Source: Lederbergia galactosidilytica (lineage in GTDB: Bacteria > Bacillota > Bacilli > Bacillales > Bacillaceae_C). Taken from it: a DNA stretch of 64,000 bases. Numbering within the stretch: position 1 is the first letter of the stretch; every line of letters begins with the position of its first letter. The notes beneath the pieces were generated by a model. It saw only the letters and a list, made by a program, of their open reading frames with translations. It was not told the DNA's origin and did no database searches. A program made the position numbers and the translations under genes. Positions 49,408-59,099 of this stretch are shown piece by piece. The stretch spans positions 62,001 through 126,000 of the forward strand of contig NZ_JAGGKH010000007.1 of assembly GCF_017873565.1 (NCBI RefSeq), written 5' to 3'.

Positions 49408-50805
49408 TTAATCTATGTCGCCTACTTTTTCTTTCAATTCGTATAACTCTCTTTTTAATTCTTTGATGATTTCTTGATAGTTTGGATCACTATATACATT
49501 ATTAAGTTCATACGGATCCTCTTGAAGATCGAATAATTCCCATTCAATCTCTTTTTTAATATTCTGTGTACCTGGTAGCCCAAATCCTTCACCATAATAG
49601 CAAATCAACTTATAGTGATGGGTTCTGATTCCATAATGTGCAGCAACGTTATGTTCAGGATCCATATGCTCCCAATATCGATAGTACATAGAGGTTTGCC
49701 AATCTTCAGGGGGTGCTCCGGTTAAAATTGGCCGCAAACTCGCACCCTGCATATCTTCAGGTGCTTGGATTCCAGCGAAATCTAAAAATGTTTGGGCAAA
49801 ATCTACATTAAGCGCAAACGAATCTGTTACACTACCAGGCTTTATTTCTTTTGGGTAGCGAATTAAAAACGGCATCCGTAAAGATTCTTCATACATAAAT
49901 CGTTTATCATACCATCCATGATCCCCAAGAAAGAAGCCTTGATCTGAAGTATAGATTACAATCGTATTTTCCCTGATCCCGTTTTCATCTATATAATCCA
50001 GCAGACGTCCAACATTATCATCAATAGAAGCAATGCACCGAAGATAATCTTTAATATATCTTTGATAATACCAACTTTTTAATTCACCTGGTGTTAAACC
50101 TCCAGGAGGATCTTCCTTCACATCTCTTTTGCGTAAATCTCGGCCCACTCGCATTTGCGCTTCTATAGCCGCAGAAGAACGAGTGTCATAATCATCATGA
50201 AATGTTTCAGGCTCCGGGATCTCAACATCTTTGTATAAGTCCATATATTTTTCGTCTGGATCCCATGGACGATGTGGTGCTTTATGGTGACACATCATAA
50301 AAAATGGCTTATTTCGATCTCTCTTCTCCAACCATTTTAAACTTAAATCAGTCGTAATTTCTGTCGCATATCCAGGGAATACTTTCTTCTCTCCCATTTC
50401 AATCATTTCCGGATCATGATAGGCTCCTTGACCAGGGAATATATTCCAATAATCAAATCCAGTTGGATCACTGTTTCCTCCATGCCCCAAATGCCACTTT
50501 CCAATCATAGCCGTTTGATAGCCATTCTCCTGTAAAATTTTCGCCACATGCTGTTGGCGTGCATCAAAGTCTTCGTATAATGTTCGCACACCGTTTAAAT
50601 GATTATACTTACCTGTTAAAATTGCCGCTCGACTAGGTGCGCATATTGAATTCGTGCAAAAACAATTATCTAGTCTCATTCCTTCGTCTGCAATCCGATC
50701 AAGATTTGGCGTTTCATTAATACGGCTAGCATAAGCGCTAATCGCATGGGCCGCATGGTCATCACTCATTATAAAGATAATGTTCGGCTGCTTTTGTTCT
50801 TTCAA
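49408..50805 (-). CDS. S1-family sulfatase A
   Basis: A 465-residue sulfatase of the alkaline-phosphatase superfamily (S1). The metal-binding start NIIFIMSDDH (residues 8-17) and the catalytic signature CAPSRAAILTG (Cys55, to be converted to formylglycine) are present, as are GKWHLGHG and TSDQGFFLGDHG. There is no signal peptide, so it should act in the cytoplasm, probably on sulfated sugars brought in by the adjacent ABC transporter. Start TTG 50805 is set by AAAGGTGATC; the frame continues 15 codons to a GTG without a good site. No maturase gene lies in the window. Confidence 0.88.
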   Translation of the reverse strand: MKEQKQPNIIFIMSDDHAAHAISAYASRINETPNLDRIADEGMRLDNCFCTNSICAPSRAAILTGKYNHLNGVRTLYEDFDARQQHVAKILQENGYQTAMIGKWHLGHGGNSDPTGFDYWNIFPGQGAYHDPEMIEMGEKKVFPGYATEITTDLSLKWLEKRDRNKPFFMMCHHKAPHRPWDPDEKYMDLYKDVEIPEPETFHDDYDTRSSAAIEAQMRVGRDLRKRDVKEDPPGGLTPGELKSWYYQRYIKDYLRCIASIDDNVGRLLDYIDENGIRENTIVIYTSDQGFFLGDHGWYDKRFMYEESLRMPFLIRYPKEIKPGSVTDSFALNVDFAQTFLDFAGIQAPEDMQGASLRPILTGAPPEDWQTSMYYRYWEHMDPEHNVAAHYGIRTHHYKLICYYGEGFGLPGTQNIKKEIEWELFDLQEDPYELNNVYSDPNYQEIIKELKRELYELKEKVGDID

Positions 50806-50887
50806 TTGGATCACCTTTCTTTTATAGAGTTTTTTTAAATTAGCTTTCACCCTAGCATTCTAGTTTGTATCGAAGACTTACTACAAC

Positions 50888-52399
50888 CTAAGCACCTGAA
50901 ATCCGTGGCATAGGAAGCGGCTCTATTCCAAGTTCTGCCCAAGCATATTTCAATAATAAGTTGGCTTTTAAGTCGAGATACTTAGGATCATCCCATAGAT
51001 TATTTAATTCTTGTGGATCAGCCTCAAGATCAAATATCTCTCCATATGTACGATTGTAATAAACGGTTATTTTATAACGTTCATCTACATAGGTTTTTTG
51101 GTGAACAGCAGTAGGCTGAGTCCGATATTCACAGATAATATGATCCCTTGCTGCTCGTTCTTTCCCAAGCCAGACATCTTTTTGATCTTCCCCCACCATA
51201 TGGGCAGGAATAGATAGGTTCGCAAAACTTAAAAAGGTCGGTGCTAGATCTACCAGAGACTGCATAGAGTTAGAAACCTTCCCCGCCGGTATATGTCCTG
51301 GATAGCGGACGATAAATGGTAATTTCAGAACATCCTCGTAATGGAAACCACCCTTATCATGTAACCCATGTTGCCCAAAAAAATGACCATGGTCTGTTGT
51401 AAATACTATGATTGTCTGGTCAGTAAGACCCAAGGTATCTAATTGATCTAATATTTTCCCAATATAATGATCCATCATGCTAATCATGCCATAGTAGATA
51501 GCCATATTTTTCTTAGCTTCCTCTTCCGTCACATGGGAATGAGAATGAAATCCAATATTCCCAATTTCCGTTTCTTTGTAAGGAGAAAAGTCAGGATTTT
51601 CTTCTTGGGTCAAACCGAAGTGAGGTGGGTTTTTTTCATGTTCACCTGGAACTAATTTAGGAACACTGAGTTGATCAGGATCATACATGGAAGCCCAGGG
51701 TTCTGGTACTAAATAAGGTGGATGTGGATCAAAAAAACTCGACCACAAGAAAAATGGTTCATCATTATCCTTGTATTCTTTTAATTGATGATTTGTTTTT
51801 TCCGCAATCCAAGTATTGTAATGATATTTTTCAGGTATCTTCCACTCATATTTTTCAGCGGGATTCATTTTCCCAGTCCGAGGTAGAAAATAATCTCGCC
51901 AATTCTTACATCCATTTTCTTCAAGCCAAAGTGCATAATGCTGACCGACATGTGCTTCATTCGTGTGATTTCTAGTTAAATCCACATCTTGGAAACCATA
52001 AAAAGGCCCTTTAAAACGCTTCCAAAAATCAAAATCCTGCAAAATCGGATAAGATTCAAGAGACTTGTATTCTTCTGTTGAAGCAAGCGGTTGGAAATGG
52101 GCTTTCCCTATTAATGCTGTACGATAATTCCCCTCCTGTAGAAGTTCCCCTACCGTAATTTGATCCTCAGAGAGCTTTGTACCAATGCTCCAGGCTCCAT
52201 GCTGACTAGGATAAGTACCTGTAATAATAGAGGCTCTAGAAGGAGTACAGGTAGGATTAGGACAATACGCTCTCTTAAAAGTAGTTCCTTCCTTCACTAA
52301 TCGATCTAGATTCGGTGTAGAAATTTCATGATTAAAATGGCCAATCGTATTCCAATGCTGCTGATCACTTGTGATAAGTAGAATATTTGGCTTTTTCAT
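50888..52399 (-). CDS. S1-family sulfatase B
   Basis: A 503-residue S1 sulfatase, only distantly similar to its neighbour. It has PNILLITSDQQHWN at the N-terminus, catalytic CTPSRASIITG (Cys51), GKAHFQP and FTTDHGHFFGQHG. No signal peptide is visible, again suggesting cytoplasmic action. ATG 52399 is preceded by AAGGGGGAG. The two enzymes probably remove sulfates from different positions of one glycan; the substrate cannot be named. It lies 134 bases after the binding-protein gene, with a terminator between. Confidence 0.88.
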   Translation of the reverse strand: MKKPNILLITSDQQHWNTIGHFNHEISTPNLDRLVKEGTTFKRAYCPNPTCTPSRASIITGTYPSQHGAWSIGTKLSEDQITVGELLQEGNYRTALIGKAHFQPLASTEEYKSLESYPILQDFDFWKRFKGPFYGFQDVDLTRNHTNEAHVGQHYALWLEENGCKNWRDYFLPRTGKMNPAEKYEWKIPEKYHYNTWIAEKTNHQLKEYKDNDEPFFLWSSFFDPHPPYLVPEPWASMYDPDQLSVPKLVPGEHEKNPPHFGLTQEENPDFSPYKETEIGNIGFHSHSHVTEEEAKKNMAIYYGMISMMDHYIGKILDQLDTLGLTDQTIIVFTTDHGHFFGQHGLHDKGGFHYEDVLKLPFIVRYPGHIPAGKVSNSMQSLVDLAPTFLSFANLSIPAHMVGEDQKDVWLGKERAARDHIICEYRTQPTAVHQKTYVDERYKITVYYNRTYGEIFDLEADPQELNNLWDDPKYLDLKANLLLKYAWAELGIEPLPMPRISGA

Positions 52400-52498
52400 A
52401 GACTCTCCCCCTTCACAAAACTCTTATTGATCAATCCATTCTCAATCATTTTCTATATAATATATTCAATATGTTATAGCTTATCATAATATTAATAA

Positions 52499-52527
52499 GG
52501 AAAAACAGGGGCGAAAATCGTCCCTGT
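52499..52527 (-). terminator. Terminator between binding protein and sulfatase B
   Basis: A 10-bp stem with one mismatch (ACAGGGACGA/TCGCCCCTGT, 52505-52514 with 52518-52527), then TTTTTCC on the minus strand. It may limit read-through so that the binding protein is made in excess of the sulfatases. Confidence 0.75.
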
Positions 52528-52532
52528 CAGAT

Positions 52533-54092
52533 TTATTCACCATCTTTAAAATTATCATAATACTTTTGATGCATCTCTAACAACTCATTTAAGCCCATTT
52601 TATCCAATTGTTCAATGTATCCATCCCATCCAGCATCTACATTGCCTTCAATTATAAATTTAGGGATCATTTCACTAATATATCCATCAATATCGGTCGC
52701 TAAAATTGATAGTCGCTCTGCATCTTCAGCACTATATAAAACATTTGGATAAATTTCTTCTGGTTGATATGGCGCATACATTTCAGCATAGCTTTCTTTT
52801 TCTTTTTGACCAGGGCTTTGGTTTACTTTTATCTCTGAATCTGCTAATTGAATGAATACTCCGTAGGAACCAGGTGTATTTTTATGTCTGAATTCTTCAA
52901 AGCTTGTCCCTTCAGGAGCTTCAATAATAGAATATGTTCCATCATCTTCCTCTTTCAAATTTTCACCAATCGGGCCTGACGATATTTGAATAGCGATGAC
53001 AGGATCAAACATTTGATCAACCCATTTTATTGTCCGTACTGGATTTGCATTCGCAGAGGTAATAGAGAATCCAGAAACACTAAATGTCCCAGCATTCCGA
53101 TTCCACATTTGATCACCATCTGGTCCTTTCAAAGGTGGAATAGCTACATATTCACTATCCAAAGTACCAAAATCAGACCACTTGGACCAACTAAAATAAG
53201 CTCCGAAAATCGGTGTTTTTGATTTAATCTTTGAATCATATACTGATGTATCATGAGTAAAGGCTTCCTGATCAATCAATCCCTCTGCATAAAGCTCGTG
53301 CATCCATTTCACATATTCCTTATATTCTGGTTGGACAGGTGCATAATATACTTTACCATCTTTCACACCAATATTCCGTCCTACTACACCGAATGATCCA
53401 CTTAATGAATGTGGGCCACGAATGGCATTACTATACATAAAGCTAAAGGGTATCTCATCATTCTTACCATTTCCATTTAGATCCTTTTCTTTAAAAGCTT
53501 TTAAAACCTCCACAAATTCATCCGTTGTTTCTGGTATTGACAAATCCAATTCGTCTAGCCATTTTTTATTAATAAAAAAGGCATCATTTGACTGACTTGC
53601 TTTATCTTCAATGAATTGTGGTATCGAATAAATATGGCCATCAGGAGCAGTAATCATTTGCTTTATATCTGGGCGTTGATCTAGAATTGCTTTTAAATTT
53701 GGTGCATGCTCATCGATTAGATCTTCCAAGGCAATCAGTTGCCCGTTTGCGCCATATTTGACAATATCATTCCCACCTAAACTCCAAGCGGAATAAAAAA
53801 AGTCTGGCAAATCATCACTAGCAAACATTAGGTTAATTTGTTCCTGCTGGGTTTGCGGTGTGGCATTCGTCCATTTAATCTCCGCATTAACATTTTCAGC
53901 TAGCTCGTCTAGAAATGGCATCTCATCCCAGTCTGTTGTAGCAGCTGGTGCTTTTACACCAAAACCATTTAATGTAACCTTTTCTTCTCCAGAATCCTCC
54001 GGAATTTCTGCTGTACCACTATTTTCTTTGCCACTACAAGCACTTAATATAAGTAGCAATACAACACATAAAAAGATCCAACTTTTCTTCAC
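52533..54092 (-). CDS. Extracellular sugar-binding lipoprotein (LipO/YtcQ-like)
   Basis: A 519-residue solute-binding lipoprotein of an oligosaccharide ABC transporter (SBP family 1). The signal peptide ends in lipobox LSAC (residues 16-19), followed by a Ser/Glu-rich linker. The family features FFINKKWLDELDLSIPETTD and NGNGKNDEIPFSF are those of LipO/YtcQ proteins, which bind complex glycans. Start is GTG 54092 with GAGGAGG. It pairs with the LplB/LplC-type permease genes just upstream. Confidence 0.9.
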   Translation of the reverse strand: MKKSWIFLCVVLLLILSACSGKENSGTAEIPEDSGEEKVTLNGFGVKAPAATTDWDEMPFLDELAENVNAEIKWTNATPQTQQEQINLMFASDDLPDFFYSAWSLGGNDIVKYGANGQLIALEDLIDEHAPNLKAILDQRPDIKQMITAPDGHIYSIPQFIEDKASQSNDAFFINKKWLDELDLSIPETTDEFVEVLKAFKEKDLNGNGKNDEIPFSFMYSNAIRGPHSLSGSFGVVGRNIGVKDGKVYYAPVQPEYKEYVKWMHELYAEGLIDQEAFTHDTSVYDSKIKSKTPIFGAYFSWSKWSDFGTLDSEYVAIPPLKGPDGDQMWNRNAGTFSVSGFSITSANANPVRTIKWVDQMFDPVIAIQISSGPIGENLKEEDDGTYSIIEAPEGTSFEEFRHKNTPGSYGVFIQLADSEIKVNQSPGQKEKESYAEMYAPYQPEEIYPNVLYSAEDAERLSILATDIDGYISEMIPKFIIEGNVDAGWDGYIEQLDKMGLNELLEMHQKYYDNFKDGE

Positions 54093-54133
54093 TCAATTTC
54101 CTCCTCAAATTTATATTTATATGAACAGATCTA

Positions 54134-54815
54134 TTAACCTTTAATTGATCCGATCATGACACCCTTTACAAAATGCTTTTGTACAAATGGATATAGGATT
54201 AGCATTGGAAGACTTGCAATTATTACTACACCATATTTAATTAGGTCGGAAATGTTTTGCATTTCTGCTTCCATACTAGCTAAAGCACCTGAATCCGTAA
54301 CTTCATTCGCTTGTGATAAAACCAAAACATCTCTTAATACTAATTGAAGTGGATGCAACGCGGCATCACGCAAATAAATTAAAGCATTAAAATAAGCATT
54401 CCAATGCCCCACCGCGTGAAATAGCACCATAACGGCTATGATTGGCGTTGATAAGGGAACAACGATTTTCAAAAAGAATTTCCAGTTTGTACAGCCATCC
54501 ATTTTGCCAGCCTCTAATAATTCATCTGGAATGGTGCCCTGGAAAAACGTTCTGACAATAATCAAATTATAAGCAGATATCGCATTAGGAATTACCATAG
54601 CCCAGATTGTATTCACCATTCCAAGATCTTCCTTTGAATGTAATATCCTTTGGCCATAACCAGATCTCACCATTATTTACTGCTTCTGGACTGCTGAAGG
54701 AAGCAATCACCATAAAATAAAGAGGATAAATGGTTATAAATAAGATAATGGTAAAAAATGTGGTATTGAAAAAGTCAAATATTTTATCGCCCTTCGTTCT
54801 AGCTGTTAGATTCAT
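54134..54815 (-). pseudogene. LplC/YtcP-type permease gene with internal deletion
   Basis: The second permease of the transporter is broken. From ATG 54815 the frame gives a normal N-terminus (TARTKGDKIFDFFNTTFF, SFSSPEAVNN, WPKDITF) and then fails near 54628-54640. The other frame continues natively from DLGMVNTIWAMVIPNAISAY through the EAA loop (EAGKMDGCTNWKFFLK) to the end (FVKGVMIGSIKG). About 70 residues with the middle spans are missing compared with the roughly 295-residue family, and the total (682 bases) is not a multiple of three. The residual C-terminal frame cannot form a complete permease. Confidence 0.85.
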
Positions 54816-54830
54816 TAGGCAGCCTCCTTT

Positions 54831-55796
54831 CTACCATAGGCTTGATTGTCCAGACTTTTTGGCTGTCTGATTCACAATAATAAGTAAGATAAAATTAATG
54901 ATAGAATTAAACAAACCTACAGCCGTCGCATAACTAAACTGAGCTCCTAAAAGTCCAGCTTTATAAACATGAGTTTGAATAATTTCCGAAGAAGAAATAT
55001 TGACCGAGTTTTGCATTAAGTAAACCTCTTCAAATCCAACATTTAATAAATTTCCCATATTTAAAATAAGCAATATGATAACTGTAGGTAATATCCCTGG
55101 AATATCAATATGCCAAATTCTTCTTATTTTACTTGCACCATCCATAACAGCTGCTTCGTGTAAATCGGGGCTAATCGAAGTGAGGGCTGCTAAGTAAATA
55201 ATCATTCCCCAGCCGAGATTTTGCCACACTCCAGAAAAAACAAACAACGGCTTAAACCATTCCGGAATACCGAAAAAGAAAATCGGATCTCCACCGAATA
55301 ATGCAATTAACTGATTAATAATCCCATTGCGTGGGGATAAAAACAGATTAAGCATTCCTACTAATACAACTACCGAGATGAAATGGGGTGCATAGGTAAC
55401 CGTTTGTACAATACGTTTGAACCGACGACTAACTAGCTGATTCAATAATAGGGCCATAATAATGGGAATTGGAAATACAGCTAATTCAAAAAGCGCCAAA
55501 CCAATTGTATTTTTTAATACCGTCCAGAACTGATAGGATTGAAAGAAACGTGTAAATTGTTCAAAGCCAATCCATGGACTACCCATTATTCCTAAAGTGG
55601 CATTAAAATTTTTAAACGCAATTTGCACTCCATACATAGGAAAATAATGGAAAACTAGAAAATAAAGTAATGTAGGCAATAACAGTAGATAGAGATCATA
55701 GTTTTGCAATAACTTTTTCGTTTTCTCTTTTATTGTTCTTTTTCTCTGTATGATGGGTGCACTTTTTTGGAGTACTGCGTCCCCCTGTCCTTTCAT
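54831..55796 (-). CDS. LplB/YteP-type sugar ABC permease
   Basis: A 321-residue inner-membrane permease with six spans. The EAA loop LHEAAVMDGASKIRRIWHID contacts the ATPase. Related to LplB and YteP, permeases for complex glycans that use the shared ATPase MsmX/MsmK, which would explain why no ATPase gene is present. Start ATG 55796 follows GGGAGGT; ATG 55802 is too close to it. It is the first gene after the promoter at 55957. Confidence 0.92.
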   Translation of the reverse strand: MKGQGDAVLQKSAPIIQRKRTIKEKTKKLLQNYDLYLLLLPTLLYFLVFHYFPMYGVQIAFKNFNATLGIMGSPWIGFEQFTRFFQSYQFWTVLKNTIGLALFELAVFPIPIIMALLLNQLVSRRFKRIVQTVTYAPHFISVVVLVGMLNLFLSPRNGIINQLIALFGGDPIFFFGIPEWFKPLFVFSGVWQNLGWGMIIYLAALTSISPDLHEAAVMDGASKIRRIWHIDIPGILPTVIILLILNMGNLLNVGFEEVYLMQNSVNISSSEIIQTHVYKAGLLGAQFSYATAVGLFNSIINFILLIIVNQTAKKSGQSSLW

Positions 55797-55930
55797 ATTC
55801 ATACCTCCCTTTTCTTTTATGTAGATACATTGCTGCTGCAAACGGATTCACGATTTGAGTTTGTGACCCATTCGGTGCCTTCATGCTAAAATACTTTCCA
55901 GCTTTTGCGCAATCAGTAATTTCAGATTCT

Positions 55931-56012
55931 ATATGCTAAACACAAACTGACGCATTAAAATAGATAACTTTCCTTATATGTCAAAACAAAACCAATATGC
56001 GAAATACAAACT
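55931..56012 (-). promoter_or_regulatory. Promoter of transporter genes flanked by direct repeats
   Basis: Minus-strand TTGACA (55979-55984), 16-base spacer, TATTTT (55957-55962). Two 18-base direct repeats, identical at 16 positions (ATATGCTAAACACAAACT at 55931-55948 and ATATGCGAAATACAAACT at 55995-56012), bracket the promoter 64 bases apart. A weaker third copy starts at 55881 (CATGCTAAAATAC). Paired direct repeats are typical operators of AraC-type regulators such as the one encoded next door. Confidence 0.5.
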
Positions 56013-56053
56013 CATCCAACTCTTGCTATATCAGGACTTAAGTCACTTTATGC

Positions 56054-56083
56054 AACAAAAAAACTTGGCAAACGCCAAGTTTA
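56054..56083 (-). terminator. Terminator of the regulator gene
   Basis: A perfect 9-bp stem AAACTTGGC/GCCAAGTTT (56061-56069 with 56074-56082, loop AAAC), then TTTTGTTG on the minus strand. It overlaps the stop codon of the regulator gene. Confidence 0.85.
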
Positions 56084-58326
56084 AATTACATTCTTATTCG
56101 TATATTTTTTTCTAAATTCACCGGGTGTCATTTTCTCTTGTTGTTTAAACTTCCTAATAAAACTTGAAACATCACTATATCCGACTCGAATGGCAATTTC
56201 TTTAATTTGTAGATCACTTGTCTTAAGTAAATATTTTGTTTGCTCCATTCTTAAACGATTTAAATGCTGTAAGATCGTTTCACCAGTATGCTTTTTAAAA
56301 TAACGCATAATATAAGCCTCTGATAATGAATAATGCTCTGCTAAGGCTTGAATAGAGAATTGATACTCATGATAGTGATCTTGTAAATATTGCAGTAAAT
56401 CATCCAATAATATATGATCCCTACCAGATTGCTCATAAACTTCCAACACTTCTTGGATAATTTTGTTGACCGTTTTTTCCATTTCTTCTAAAGAATGAAA
56501 ATCATTGATTTTCAAAACATCTGGCATCATACCTTCAAGCTTACTTTGAATTGGTTGCATATCCTGAACAATCCGCATAATCACCCCTGATACATCAAAC
56601 ATTAAACACTTCGCTAAAAACAGATTACTATCTGGTGAACGGATAATATTTGTTATTTGTTCTAAGACCTTTTCAATCTGTTTCATATCCCTTTGCCGAA
56701 TAAATAAGTCTAATTGCTCAACAATTTGTTTATCATACCATTTCATTTTCAAATTTTCCGCCGAGGTTTCCGAGAAAAAGATAATTTGATTCATACCTTT
56801 TATTAATTTATATTGCAGAGCTGTCGCAGCTTCCAAATGAGATTTACCGATTTGAATCGCCTCATCATAGCTATTTCCAACTCCGATCGTTACTGTTATT
56901 TCCCTATCTTGATTTAGTTTTTTATACCAATCAATTAGCATTGATTGGTCAGGTTCACCAGATAAAATTAAAATAAATGCAGATGCCCCAAATAAATCTA
57001 TCTGATATTTTTCGGTACTGGGTAAACAACCAATCCATTCTTTAATCCTCTTGAGTGCAAGCGGATTAACCGTTTCATCCTCTTGTTTAAATTCCATAAG
57101 CATTACATAATAGCTCATTGCCTCTAAGTGTAAATCAATCTCTTTGCCCAATTTATTAAATGCTTGATAATCTGATATTTCCCCACGCAATAAACGAGTG
57201 AATAGGTGTTGCTGCATAAGCGGGCGGCTTTTTCCACACTTTTACTTAAAAGTTGATTTCTTGTTTCCGAATAGTTAATAGCTTCCCATATCTTTTCCAC
57301 ACCATGATGTTGATTTAAGACACGTGACCACTTTTCTTCCGCTCGTCGAATTAACCTACCAAGAGGTTTATAGTTTATTTGCATGCCTATATAGATTAAT
57401 CCTCCGCCTATTAATAAAATAATTGCATAGGAAACTAAAACCTTATTTCGCACACTATTTACATCCTTCATTAATTCAGATTCAGGAGTGAGCGTAAAAA
57501 AACTCCAGTCTAAGAATTCTGATTTCACATGGGATACGTAATAGGTCTGATTATTAATCGTTATATTTTGTAGCCCCTCAGGTCCACTTACGTTCATATG
57601 CTTATAAATTTCCTGAAAATCATTATCCCTATTATATAAGCTCGCCACTACTTGGTGTTGGTTGTCTAAAATAAAAGCATTTCCACCAGGAGTATTGACA
57701 ATGTTTTTTAACATATTTTGAATCATTCTCTCATCAATAAAAAATAGCAGAGTGCCATAAGGGTGTTTACTATTGAAAGGCACGGGTACTCCATAAATAA
57801 TCATATTTACAGTATTGTTATTAAATATTTCTACTTCTTCTGAATTCCTTAAAAAGGGCTTTTCACTTTCATTGATCGCTTGGTAAAAATCATCATATGG
57901 CCAATTTTGAAATTGATAATAAGTAGACGTAAAGGCAGGGAATGAATAACTAGAATCTCCCGAAAATAAATAGTCATTTCCTCTAATATAGTAAAAGAGC
58001 TCATAGATAAAATCATTGCCTACCTTATAATTTAATAATTTTTTTGCTTTATATACATCAAAAAAATTATCAACATAATTAGGGGTCAATTCATGTTGAG
58101 ATGAAACTTGTAAAGAAATTCTATGAAACTCTAATAATTTTGTGTCCACAATATCTTTCATTTGAATTAACTTTTTCTCATTCGAATCCATTACCTGTCC
58201 TTTTAAAGTCGCCAATAAATAAAAGTGAATGATCGTTCCTAAAAAAATAATCAGAATAATTAAAATAACAATATAGAATGATAAGTATTGAATACTAAGT
58301 GGTAACCTTATATGTTTCTTTTTCAT
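56081..58326 (-). pseudogene. Membrane-bound AraC-type regulator split by a one-base loss
   Basis: Two abutting frames form one YtdP/YesN-like regulator. The upstream part (from ATG 58326, AGAGGG site) has a membrane span (residues 13-35), a Cache-like extracellular sensor and a second span (VLVSYAIILLIGGGLIYIGM). The downstream part ends with an AraC DNA-binding domain (SIQALAEHYSLSEAYIMRYF and IKEIAIRVGYSDVSSFIRKF). The frame breaks at a run of five T on the plus strand (57229-57233). Adding one base joins SKSVEK to SRPLMQQHLFTRLLRG and gives 748 codons plus stop, close to the family size. The DNA-binding part alone could be made only from an internal start. Confidence 0.88.
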
Positions 58327-58405
58327 TGACTTCCCTCTTCACTTCATATAATAAACAAGAATGATTTCCTTTATTTATATTGGGAAACCAATGATTTTTC
58401 ATATA

Positions 58406-58419
58406 AAAAAACGCTTACA
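58406..58419 (-). promoter_or_regulatory. Possible CcpA (cre) site upstream of the regulator
   Basis: Minus-strand TGTAAGCGTTTTTT fits the cre consensus TGWAARCGYTWWCW at 13 of 14 positions, 80 bases before the regulator start. It would link the cluster to carbon catabolite repression. Confidence 0.4.
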
Positions 58420-58776
58420 AACAAATGCAACAGTTAAATTAGGAAGATTAGATATATTATTCATATTTACACCCGTAAAATACTAAATGTAGAAAATTTT
58501 ATCTAAATTCATTCAATGAATTGAATTTTAGCAATGACTAGTACGGTTGTCAATCAAGCAGAATTATCACAGTTCACTTTTATGAGATACTGCTAAATCT
58601 AAGAGTTAATTATGTATTTTAATCTCCTTATCAAAAATTGAACAGAAGGAGAAACCATCAATAATTATGTAGATTGTCTTCTAAACGAATCTTGTTTTCT
58701 ATCATATATATTTCTGCTAATTATTTTTAAAGCATTAGAAGATGGAATTTTCAAACGTGAGGGAAGGAGAGAAAAA
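58420..58776. other. Intergenic stretch without recognisable feature
   Basis: An AT-rich region between the divergent regulator and the plus-strand membrane gene. Apart from a short TTCATTCAATGAATTGAA palindrome near 58508 I see nothing. Promoters for both genes should lie here. Confidence 0.4.
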
Positions 58777-59099
58777 ATGTATTGGGAATCTCTTCCTATT
58801 TGGTTTTGGGCTATTTACTACTTATTTTTATTGACAACATTAGGATTCGCCGCTTTTAACGTTGTAACAAAGCAACATAAGAGTTTGTCCATTTTAGGAT
58901 CGGATTCACTGTAACGATTCCAATAGTTAGTCTGATAAATAGTATTAGCAGAGCAGAAGGTATGAACGAATTCGAGCACTTAGTTAGTCATTTCCAAGAC
59001 GGCGCTGTTTGGTCTATTTTTATAATTGTTGGACTTTTATTCTTACTAGTATGGTGGGGACTATTCCTGTTCAAAAGTCGAGTCATAGATTCGAAATAA
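58777..59099 (+). pseudogene. Small membrane protein gene with one frameshift
   Basis: ATG 58777 has a strong GGAAGGAGAG site. The first frame reads YWESLPIWFWAIYYLFLLTT through QHKSLSILG and stops at 58914. The next frame picks up at 58899 with IGFTVTIPIVSLINSISRAE and ends WWGLFLFKSRVIDSK at 59099. Restoring one base gives a 107-residue protein with three membrane spans. I do not know the family. It may be a decayed gene or a sequencing slip. Confidence 0.6.

Noticed and set aside
57124-57240. Programmed frameshifting between the two halves of the regulator
   Set aside because: The run is only five bases and there is no X-XXY-YYZ heptamer, pseudoknot or internal ribosome site at the junction; a simple base loss explains it.
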